Shown: positions 1-5,638 of the stretch, in pieces
How the letters are laid out: each line of letters begins with the position of its first letter
How positions within the stretch are numbered: position 1 is the first letter of the stretch
Assembly (NCBI GenBank): GCA_023415845.1
Contig: JAEZJB010000053.1
Span: forward strand, 1 to 6,596
DNA from: Chloroflexota bacterium
Lineage (GTDB): Bacteria; Chloroflexota; Chloroflexia; Thermomicrobiales; UBA6265
DNA: 6,596 nt
Direction: 5' to 3'
Program-made: the position numbers and the translations under genes
The notes under the pieces: model-generated
The model's database searches: none
Told to the model about the DNA's origin: nothing
Seen by the model: only the letters and a program-made list of their open reading frames with translations

Positions 1-125
1 TCATGGGTCCGAGAGCCAATCACGCCAAGGTGCAGGCGTCGCGGGTTGGTGTGAACATGTTCCAGCGGCTGGCGATGTTCGACCAGCAGCAGTCGATGAT
101 GGCGGTAGATAATCGTCCGCGCTGA
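1..125 (+). CDS. C-terminal fragment of an unrecognised protein
   Basis: An open frame enters from the left edge (first full codon at position 3) and ends at TGA 123-125, giving 40 residues with the C-terminus MAVDNRPR. The part before it reads NMFQRLAMFDQQQSMM and looks like a helix. I do not recognise the family and no catalytic motif is visible. Support for its being a real gene end is indirect: most third codon positions are G or C, as in the neighbouring genes, and a strong hairpin lies about 70 bases after the stop, between this gene and the convergent phosphoketolase gene. An internal ATG at 3-5 is unlikely to be the real start, because a 40-residue protein beginning exactly at the window edge would be a coincidence. 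Confidence 0.45.
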   Translation, partial: MGPRANHAKVQASRVGVNMFQRLAMFDQQQSMMAVDNRPR

Positions 126-196
126 GCCTGACGAGACCAGTCGTCCGACACCTCAGCCGGGCGACAGGACCGTTTCCGCTGACAATCGGTGACACG

Positions 197-230
197 GAGA
201 GAGGGCCTTCCAGCTGAAGTGCCCTCTCTC
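197..230. terminator. Bidirectional-type hairpin between convergent genes
   Basis: A perfect 10-bp inverted repeat, GAGAGAGGGC (197-206) and GCCCTCTCTC (221-230), encloses a 14-base loop. The loop can itself form a 4-bp stem, CTTC (207-210) with GAAG (216-219). On the + strand the stem is followed by ATCGTTT, a weak T-rich run; on the - strand no T run follows. It sits between the stop of the left-edge gene (125) and the stop of the phosphoketolase gene (251), where a shared terminator is expected. It is more convincing for + strand transcription. Confidence 0.7.
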
Positions 231-250
231 ATCGTTTGCCGCCAGTGGTG

Positions 251-2704
251 TCAGGCGCTGGTTTCGGGTGGCGTCCAGCGCCAGTTCGCGATTTCGGGCG
301 GATCGACGAAGTGCTGGTACGCATACGCGGTGGCCCCCCGGATCAGTTCGTCAAGCTGGTCGATATAGGAATCGGCAACCGACCCGAAGCGAACGGCACG
401 CTTCATGGCGCTCTTGGCGAGGTGGTACCGGCTCATGCCGTTGAGGACCACCATGTTGAACGGTGTGGTGGTCGTGCCCTGCTCGTTGAACCCGCGAACG
501 TGGAACCGCTGCGGATTCGCGCGGCCATGAACCACCTCATGGATGGCACGCTGGTACCCGTGGAAGGCAAAGATCACCGGCTTGTCGGCCGTGAAGAGGT
601 CGATAAACCGAGTCTCGTCCATGCCGTGGGGGTGGACGTAGCGGGTAAAGAGGGTCATTAGGTCGACGACATTGACCACCCGAATCTTCAGGCCGGGGAC
701 GTTGTCGCGCAGCCATTCGGCGGCGGCGAGGGTCTCCATCGTGGGGACGTCGCCGGCAGCGCAAAGCACGACGTCCGGCTCCTCGGTGGCGGGAACGGTG
801 CTGGCCCACTCCCAGATAGAGGCGCCCTTGGTGCAGTGCTCAATGGCCTGGTCCATGGTGAGGTACTGCAGATGGAGCTGCTTGTCAGCCACGATCAGGT
901 TCACGTAGTTGCGACTCTGGAGACAGTGGTCGGTGACCGAAAGCAGGCAGTTGGCATCTGGCGGCAGATAGATGCGGGAAACGGTGCCTCGCTTGGACAG
1001 CATGACATCGACGAGACCGGGCCCCTGGTGACTGAAGCCGTTGTGGTCGTTTCGCCAGGCGGTGGAGGAAAGCAGAATGTTCAGGGAAGGAACCTGGTTA
1101 CGCCAGGCGAGGTCGTTCGACTCCTGGAGCCACTTGGAATGCTGGACGGTCATCGACGCGGAGACCATCGCGAAGGCCTCGTAGGTCACGTAGACACCGG
1201 AGCGACCGGTCAGGTTGTAGCCTTCCAGCCATCCCTCACACAAGTGCTCGCTGAGCACCTCCATCACCCGACCTTCGACCGAGAGATGGTCGTCGATGGG
1301 AATGATGGGGCCGACAAAGTTCCGGTCGTCCTGCTGGAGGATGGCGCCGAGCCGGTTTGACGCGAGTTCATCGGGGCTGAAGACGCGGAACGAGGTGGGA
1401 TTGTCGCGATAGACATCGCGCAGCAGGACGCCCATGGGGAAGGTGTTCTCGACCTCGACAAGGCCGGGAGCGGGAACCTCGACGGCGTAGTCGCGGAAAT
1501 CGGGAATCGAGAGCGGAGCGCCAGAGCCACCATTGGCGGCGGGATTGGCTCCCATGCGGCGATAACCCTGCGGAGCAAGGGCAGCCAGTTCCGGAATCAG
1601 CCGGCCCGATTCGTCGAAATGGTCATGGGGGTGGTAGGAGAGTAGCCACTCCTCAAGCATCTGGAGGTGTTCGGGATTCTCGCGAACACCGGCAAGCGGG
1701 ACCTGGTGAGCGCGAAAGGTTCCCTCAACTGGCAGACCATCGACCACCTTCGGGCCGGTCCAGCCTTTGGGGGTACGAAGCACGATGGCGGGCCAGCGAG
1801 GTCGCTCGGTGACGCCATGTTCGCGGGCCGCCTGCTGGATGTGGCGAATGCGGGCATAGCTGGTATCGAAGGCAGCGGCCATGGCCTGATGCACGGTCTG
1901 GGGGTCGTCACCCTCGACGAAGATGACCTCATAGCCCTGCCCTTCAAGGGTTTGCCGCACCTCCTGATCGGTCGAACGGCCAAGCACGGTGGGGTTCGCG
2001 ATCTTGTAACCGTTGAGGTGAAGGATGGGGAGGACGGCGCCGTCGTGAACTGGATTCAGATAGTAGGTGGACTTCCAGGACGCGGCGAGCGGACCGGTCT
2101 CGGCCTCGCCGTCGCCGACGACGGCAATCGCGATCAGGTCGGGTTGATCGAAGACCGCCCCGAAGGCATGGACGAGGACATAGCCGAGTTCGCCACCCTC
2201 GTGGATCGATCCGGGAGTGGTGACCGACACATGGCTGGGAATGCCACCCGGCTGCGAAAACTGCCGGAACAGCAGCCGCATGCCGCTCTCGTTTTCGGAG
2301 ATATCGGGATAGATCTCGGAATAGGTGCCTTCGAGATAGACCTGCGCCACCACGGCCGGTCCGCCGTGACCGGGGCCAGCGAGATAGATGGCGTTGAGAT
2401 CGTGCTTGCGAATCAAACGATTGGCGTGAACGTAAACGAGATTGAGACCGGGCGACGTGCCCCAGTGCCCCAGGAGGCGTGGCTTGATGTCGTCGGGGGT
2501 GAGTGGGCGGCGGAGGAGCGGATTCTCACGAAGATAAATCTGGCCGATGGTGAGGTAATTCGAAGCCTGCCAGTAGCGATCGATGAGATCGAGTTCCGTG
2601 TCGGAAAGCGGATGGCCACGCGGAACGGTGCCGGGCTCGACGGGCATGTCGGCGGGGACGGCACTGGAAATTGCGGGGTTGAACACAAATGTAGGAGAAC
2701 TCAC
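251..2704 (-). CDS. xfp: Xylulose-5-phosphate/fructose-6-phosphate phosphoketolase
   Basis: A thiamine-diphosphate enzyme of the cytoplasm that splits xylulose 5-phosphate (and usually fructose 6-phosphate) with inorganic phosphate, giving acetyl phosphate plus glyceraldehyde 3-phosphate or erythrose 4-phosphate. At 817 residues it is full length for the family (about 790-830). Both classical signatures are present: EGGELGY at 169-175, and the motif ending in GDGE at 197-200 with the preceding Asp-x-Pro at 186-188. Other expected residues are seen: His80 (LGHWGT), His113 (GPGHGG), His158 (IPSHVS), His333 (AHQVP), Glu509 (VTYEAF; the likely TPP-activating Glu), His554 and His559 (DHNGFSHQ), and Lys608 (ADKQ). 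The start is GTG at 2704; AGGAG (complement of 2712-2716) lies 7 bases upstream. The gene appears to stand alone: no acetate kinase or phosphotransacetylase gene is visible. Substrate preference cannot be read from sequence alone. Confidence 0.97.
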   Translation of the reverse strand: MSSPTFVFNPAISSAVPADMPVEPGTVPRGHPLSDTELDLIDRYWQASNYLTIGQIYLRENPLLRRPLTPDDIKPRLLGHWGTSPGLNLVYVHANRLIRKHDLNAIYLAGPGHGGPAVVAQVYLEGTYSEIYPDISENESGMRLLFRQFSQPGGIPSHVSVTTPGSIHEGGELGYVLVHAFGAVFDQPDLIAIAVVGDGEAETGPLAASWKSTYYLNPVHDGAVLPILHLNGYKIANPTVLGRSTDQEVRQTLEGQGYEVIFVEGDDPQTVHQAMAAAFDTSYARIRHIQQAAREHGVTERPRWPAIVLRTPKGWTGPKVVDGLPVEGTFRAHQVPLAGVRENPEHLQMLEEWLLSYHPHDHFDESGRLIPELAALAPQGYRRMGANPAANGGSGAPLSIPDFRDYAVEVPAPGLVEVENTFPMGVLLRDVYRDNPTSFRVFSPDELASNRLGAILQQDDRNFVGPIIPIDDHLSVEGRVMEVLSEHLCEGWLEGYNLTGRSGVYVTYEAFAMVSASMTVQHSKWLQESNDLAWRNQVPSLNILLSSTAWRNDHNGFSHQGPGLVDVMLSKRGTVSRIYLPPDANCLLSVTDHCLQSRNYVNLIVADKQLHLQYLTMDQAIEHCTKGASIWEWASTVPATEEPDVVLCAAGDVPTMETLAAAEWLRDNVPGLKIRVVNVVDLMTLFTRYVHPHGMDETRFIDLFTADKPVIFAFHGYQRAIHEVVHGRANPQRFHVRGFNEQGTTTTPFNMVVLNGMSRYHLAKSAMKRAVRFGSVADSYIDQLDELIRGATAYAYQHFVDPPEIANWRWTPPETSA

Positions 2705-2711
2705 GAGTCAA

Positions 2712-2716
2712 CTCCT
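2712..2716 (-). promoter_or_regulatory. Ribosome binding site of the phosphoketolase gene
   Basis: On the minus strand AGGAG lies 7 bases before the GTG at 2704. It supports this non-ATG start over the internal Met at residue 20 of the predicted protein. Confidence 0.7.
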
Positions 2717-2773
2717 GCTTTCAAATAATGGCGCGTGCGAACCAGACGACGCGCTCGCCACGGGAAGCGCAGC

Positions 2774-2783
2774 TGGCATGCCA
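2774..2783. promoter_or_regulatory. Perfect 10-bp palindrome TGGCATGCCA
   Basis: The sequence equals its own reverse complement and contains one TGGCA and one TGCCA half-site. It lies about 70 bases upstream of the phosphoketolase GTG start, in the spacer shared with the divergent solute-binding protein gene, so it could be an operator. The same half-sites recur at 2805, 2843 and 2865, which makes chance less likely. The regulator is not identified. Confidence 0.35.
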
Positions 2784-2804
2784 CCCGACCTGGATGCTCC
2801 TCCC

Positions 2805-2847
2805 TGCCAACCGGCCGATTTCCACAGCGGTGTGGACATCGCTGGCA
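2805..2847. promoter_or_regulatory. Extended inverted repeat, candidate operator
   Basis: The core is TCCACA (2821-2826), four bases, then TGTGGA (2831-2836). After one mismatched base on each side it continues as CGAT (2816-2819) and ATCG (2838-2841), giving ten matched base pairs over 26 bp. Flanking TGCCA (2805-2809) and TGGCA (2843-2847) are also inverted but unevenly spaced. There is no T run, and the site lies midway between two divergent genes, so a protein-binding site is more likely than a terminator. Which gene it controls cannot be seen. Confidence 0.45.
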
Positions 2848-2852
2848 GCATA

Positions 2853-2874
2853 GGGGCTGGCGTATGCCAACCCC
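2853..2874. promoter_or_regulatory. Inverted repeat with TGGC/GCCA arms, candidate operator
   Basis: The left arm GGGGCTGGC (2853-2861) and right arm GCCAACCCC (2866-2874) pair at 8 of 9 positions around a GTAT centre. The right arm contains TGCCAACC (2865-2872), an exact copy of the 8 bases at 2805-2812, 60 bp away. This is the third palindromic element in a stretch of about 100 bp and probably belongs to the same regulatory cluster. Confidence 0.4.
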
Positions 2875-2970
2875 ACCCTATCAGAGCGCGCAACGTGTCA
2901 GATTCGAGACAGCTGGAAGAATGCGATTTATTGGACGACATTCGGACGCCCTTTGGGGTCAGTTGCCGGG

Positions 2971-2976
2971 TAGAAT
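2971..2976 (+). promoter_or_regulatory. Possible -10 element for the solute-binding protein gene
   Basis: TAGAAT matches the sigma-70 consensus TATAAT at five of six positions and lies 114 bases before the ATG at 3091. No good -35 hexamer is found 16-18 bases upstream (the region reads GCCCTT), and there is no TG extension, so this is a weak candidate that would need an activator. No convincing promoter was found for the phosphoketolase gene on the other strand. Confidence 0.2.
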
Positions 2977-3076
2977 GTCGCCAATCAATGTGGGCCGCCG
3001 ACGGCCGCCACGGGTGGCAGGGGTGTCGCCTGGGCCGAACGACGTGAATCGGTTGGATCTCGCCCACGACCACCCC

Positions 3077-3082
3077 GAAAGG
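3077..3082 (+). promoter_or_regulatory. Ribosome binding site of the solute-binding protein gene
   Basis: GAAAGG lies 8 bases before the ATG at 3091. This start also leaves the twin-arginine motif about 27 residues from the N-terminus, normal for a Tat signal. Confidence 0.55.
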
Positions 3083-3090
3083 TATCGTTC

Positions 3091-4953
3091 ATGACCGAAT
3101 CGACTTCCCGCGGCATTCCTGGAGCCCTCTTCACCCTGCAACAGCAATTGCGCCGTGGGGTGATCACGCGCCGTCACTTCCTCGAAGCATCGGCGGCACT
3201 GGGCGTCTCAATGGCTGCAGCCTCGACCCTGGCGGGATCGGCGATGGCCCAGGATGCCTCGCCAGCCGCCTCCAGCGGCGCAAGCCTCGCGCCGTCGGCC
3301 GGCACGGAGGGTCAGGAGCGCGGCGGTGGCGGCGAGCTTCGCCTGCTCCAGTGGCAGGCTCCGTCGCAGATGAGCCCGCACAACTCGACGGGTGACAAGG
3401 ACGTGCTGGCTGCCCAGCCCGTGCTCGAGCCGCTGATGCACTACGCACCGGATTCGTCGCTGATTGCCAACCTGGTCAAGGAAGTTCCGAGCATCGAAAA
3501 CGGCCTGCTGGCCGAGGACTCGAGCTCGGTTACGTTCAACCTGCTCGAAGGCGTGACCTGGAGCGATGGCACGCCGTTCACCGCCAATGACGTGGTGTTC
3601 ACCTGGGAATGGGTGACCAACCCGGCGAACGCCGCGAACACCGCGGAAATCTGGGGCGATATCGACTCGCTGGAAGCCGTCGACGACCTGACGGTGAAGG
3701 CGACCTTCATCAGTCCGACACCGCTCTGGTTCGTTCCGTTCACCAACAATGGCGTGGGCTCGATCTACCCGCAGCACATTCTCGCGGAAGGATCGCTGGA
3801 CGACTTCAAGCTCAACCCGATTGGCACAGGCCCGTACGTGGTCGAATCGTTCTCCGTCAACGACCAGGTGGTCTACGCGATGAACGAAAACTACCGGGAA
3901 GACAACAAGCCGTATTTCAGCCGGGTCATCCTCAAGGGCGGCGGCGACGCAGCCTCGGCGGCGCGGGCCGTGATCCAGACCGGTGACTACGACTTTGCCT
4001 GGTATACCCAGATCGAGCCGGAAATCCTGCGGAGCATGGAATCCGACACGAGCCCGGGGGTCTTCGCGATCTACGACGGTGCGTACGCCGAGCGCCTGCA
4101 CCTCAACATGTCGGACCCGAACACCGAAGTCGACGGCCAGCGCTCGGAGGTGAATACGCCAAATCCGACGCTGAGTGACCCGGCGGTGCGCGAAGCGATG
4201 GCACTGGCAATCGACCGCCAGCTGATCGCGGACCAGCTCTTCTTCTCCGAATACGGCGAAGGCCCAAGCAACAGCGTGATCTCCGGCAACCCGCTGATCA
4301 CGTCGGAGAACACGAGCTGGGAATTCAACCCGGAGAAGGCAAAGGAAGTCCTCGAGGCCGCAGGCTGGACGGGTGACGGCACGCGCTCGAAAGACGGCGT
4401 GGAACTGAAGATCACCTACAACACCACGATCAACCAGGTGCGGCAGAAGATCCAGGCGATCGTGAAGAAGAACCTGGAAGACGTCGGATTCAGTGTCGAA
4501 CTGATGCAGACCGATGGCTCGATCTACTTCGATTCGGCCGAGGGCAACGACCAGAACACCGGCCACATGTATTACGACATGAACATGCACCAGATCGGGG
4601 CAGGGTCGCCGCTACCGCTCAACCTGATGCGACGCTGGTATGCCGGTCCCGACAACGAGAACATCGCCCAGGCAGACAACGGCTGGAGCGCACTGAACAC
4701 GCAGCGGTACGTCAACCCGGAATACGATGAACTGCTGCAACAGGCCGAAACCACCCTCGATGCAGAGGAACTGCGTGGCCTGCTGGTTCAGATGAACGAC
4801 ATCGTGATCAATGATCACGTCGTGATTCCGCTGGTGGACGCCGCCGAGAAGTACAGCCACGCACGATGGCTGAACAAGGACAACTTCGGCGCAGGCCAGT
4901 TCGAATTGCTCTACTGGAACATTGCGAACTGGAACGGTGACCGCCCGTCATAA
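3091..4953 (+). CDS. Tat-exported ABC transporter substrate-binding protein, family 5
   Basis: A 620-residue extracytoplasmic binding protein of the SBP_bac_5 family (oligopeptide, nickel, opine and some sugar ligands), which delivers a solute to an ABC permease. The N-terminus carries a Tat signal: TRRHFLE at 26-32, a hydrophobic Ala-rich stretch at 33-50 and a likely cut after AMA (51-53). A flexible Ser/Ala/Pro/Gly linker follows to about residue 81. The mature domain shows the family hallmark at about 149-172 (FNLLEGVTWSDGTPFTANDV and the following VFTWE), then NPIGTGPYVV at 242-251, AVREAMALAIDR at 365-376, and PEKAKEVLEAAGW at 414-426. The protein ends with VVIPLVD at 577-583 and a Trp-rich tail, as in the family. 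No permease or ATPase gene lies beside it: divergent phosphoketolase upstream, hairpins downstream. It is therefore an orphan in this window and its ligand cannot be assigned. Confidence 0.93.
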   Translation: MTESTSRGIPGALFTLQQQLRRGVITRRHFLEASAALGVSMAAASTLAGSAMAQDASPAASSGASLAPSAGTEGQERGGGGELRLLQWQAPSQMSPHNSTGDKDVLAAQPVLEPLMHYAPDSSLIANLVKEVPSIENGLLAEDSSSVTFNLLEGVTWSDGTPFTANDVVFTWEWVTNPANAANTAEIWGDIDSLEAVDDLTVKATFISPTPLWFVPFTNNGVGSIYPQHILAEGSLDDFKLNPIGTGPYVVESFSVNDQVVYAMNENYREDNKPYFSRVILKGGGDAASAARAVIQTGDYDFAWYTQIEPEILRSMESDTSPGVFAIYDGAYAERLHLNMSDPNTEVDGQRSEVNTPNPTLSDPAVREAMALAIDRQLIADQLFFSEYGEGPSNSVISGNPLITSENTSWEFNPEKAKEVLEAAGWTGDGTRSKDGVELKITYNTTINQVRQKIQAIVKKNLEDVGFSVELMQTDGSIYFDSAEGNDQNTGHMYYDMNMHQIGAGSPLPLNLMRRWYAGPDNENIAQADNGWSALNTQRYVNPEYDELLQQAETTLDAEELRGLLVQMNDIVINDHVVIPLVDAAEKYSHARWLNKDNFGAGQFELLYWNIANWNGDRPS

Positions 4954-4976
4954 CGCCTTTGGGTAACAGAGGCGTT
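4952..4976 (+). terminator. Hairpin overlapping the stop codon of the solute-binding protein gene
   Basis: AACGCCTTT (4952-4960) pairs with CAGGCGTT-type bases at 4968-4976 as a 9-bp stem (one T-G pair) around a 7-base loop. The last two bases of the TAA stop lie inside the stem. No T run follows, so it may protect the mRNA end or help termination rather than act as a full intrinsic terminator. Confidence 0.4.
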
Positions 4977-5016
4977 CTCAGCCAGACCTGATGCCGGCCA
5001 CAAAGAACAACCGCAG

Positions 5017-5048
5017 AACGCCGCCAGGGAGCTTTCCCCGGCGGCGTT
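5017..5048 (+). terminator. Strong GC-rich hairpin after the solute-binding protein gene
   Basis: AACGCCGCC (5017-5025) pairs perfectly with GGCGGCGTT (5040-5048). After one mismatch the stem continues as GGGA (5027-5030) with TCCC (5035-5038) and a GCTT loop, for 13 bp in all. The following bases, GTCGTTGGG, are only moderately T-rich. The location, 64 bases after the stop codon, fits a transcription terminator. Confidence 0.65.
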
Positions 5049-5140
5049 GTCGTTGGGTGAGTTTGGGACGGTGGCGACAAGGCGACAGTGGTTGTGGACG
5101 CGGCATCGACGTGCGGCCCGCGGTGGGCCTCGAGAGGTCA

Positions 5141-5376
5141 CGGTACCAGCCTTAAGTGCTCCATCTAGTACGGGCCGTGATGCCAGTTCTCGTGCGCAGG
5201 GATGCCTCCATGGTCACCTTATGTTCGTTACCGAGCCTGCCAGCGACTGGATCGACCCGAGTGCCAGAGGTCGGGAAGCGTCTGGTCACTTTTGAAGTCA
5301 TGCCTGCGTCATTGGGTTGAGTCCCGGTGGTCCCGGCGGAAGACCATGGGTACTCCAACTCGAGACTGGTAGCCCG
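5141..5376 (+). ncRNA. Candidate structured RNA block, unknown family
   Basis: No convincing gene lies here, but several helices can be drawn on the + strand. (1) A possible closing helix of 9 bp: CGG and TACCAG (5141-5149) with CTGGTA (5366-5371) and CCG (5374-5376), with a two-base bulge. (2) A 5-bp hairpin, GTGCT (5156-5160) with AGTAC (5167-5171). (3) A 10-bp hairpin, 5259-5268 with 5281-5291, with one bulged T and a 12-base loop. (4) A long hairpin at 5312-5363 of about 20 pairs with three single-base bulges and a 9-base loop (5333-5341). Helices 2, 3 and 4 contain G-U pairs that are valid only if the + strand is transcribed. It could be a free-standing RNA, an upstream leader element or the RNA part of a decayed mobile element. 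The folds were drawn by eye without energy calculation. Confidence 0.35.
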
Positions 5377-5411
5377 ATCAGGCACAAGGTCACGATCCAT
5401 CGTCGTTCATA

Positions 5412-5440
5412 TTGTGGCTTTTGTACGCGTGGTGTAGCAT
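5412..5440 (+). promoter_or_regulatory. Candidate promoter for the flavoenzyme gene
   Basis: TTGTGG (5412-5417) and TAGCAT (5435-5440) are separated by exactly 17 bases. They match the -35 and -10 consensus at three and four positions. The local sequence is clearly less GC-rich than the surrounding genes (30 of 60 bases at 5401-5460). Transcription from here would leave a leader of roughly 190 bases before the ATG at 5639. Confidence 0.3.
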
Positions 5441-5585
5441 CTTCCGCGTCCAGATAGTTGCCCTGGTGTATCACCCAAGCCCGGCACACGTTCTGCAGGC
5501 CGAGGCTCTCTCCCAGTGCGCCTGTCTTGTCGAGTCGAAAGCGAAGTGAAAGGTAGCGCCCTTTTCTCTCGTTCGGGTCCTGCTA

Positions 5586-5608
5586 CGACCGTTTTGGTCG
5601 CGATTTTT
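5586..5608 (+). terminator. Small hairpin plus T run in the leader of the flavoenzyme gene
   Basis: CGACC (5586-5590) pairs with GGTCG (5596-5600); the stem may add a G-T pair and leave a TTT loop. It is followed after three bases by TTTTT (5604-5608). This is the layout of a short intrinsic terminator, but it lies just 30 bases before the start codon, ahead of the ribosome binding site. It could be a weak attenuator, or the end of an RNA made from the upstream block. The stem is short, so termination would be inefficient. Confidence 0.35.
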
Positions 5609-5621
5609 CTGGTGTTCATTC

Positions 5622-5628
5622 AGGTGAG
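5622..5628 (+). promoter_or_regulatory. Ribosome binding site of the flavoenzyme gene
   Basis: AGGTGAG lies 10 bases before the ATG at 5639, a modest match to AGGAGG. In-frame GTG codons at 5612 and 5624 have no better site, so ATG 5639 is preferred. Confidence 0.45.
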
Positions 5629-5638
5629 AGACTCTTCC

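Noticed and set aside
1..232. Two overlapping - strand open frames at the left edge
   Set aside because: They run through the strong hairpin at 197-230 and show a low-complexity Arg/Pro/Ser composition; the + strand C-terminal fragment fits the context better.
1667..2728. A 353-codon + strand open frame opposite the phosphoketolase gene
   Set aside because: It lies wholly antisense to a gene with unmistakable motifs, has no recognisable domain, and long antisense frames are expected in GC-rich DNA.
2990..3018. Repeated GGCCGCC units and a GGCCG/CGGCC hairpin before the solute-binding protein gene
   Set aside because: Short GC-rich repeats of this size are common by chance here, and nothing about the position suggests a function.
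3208..4590. A 460-codon - strand open frame opposite the solute-binding protein gene
   Set aside because: The translation is rich in Val, Arg and His with no recognisable motif, typical of the mirror frame of a GC-rich gene; the + strand product is clear.
5047..5295. An 82-codon + strand open frame starting with TTG
   Set aside because: Starts inside the right arm of the terminator hairpin, lacks a ribosome binding site and resembles no family.
5152..5400. An 82-codon - strand open frame in the spacer
   Set aside because: No ribosome binding site before its ATG, no recognised domain, and the helices in this stretch contain G-U pairs that favour a + strand RNA instead.
5100..5480. An IS110-type element end or bridge RNA
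   Set aside because: No transposase-like frame follows, no terminal repeats were found, and the main hairpin lacks the large internal loops expected of a bridge RNA.
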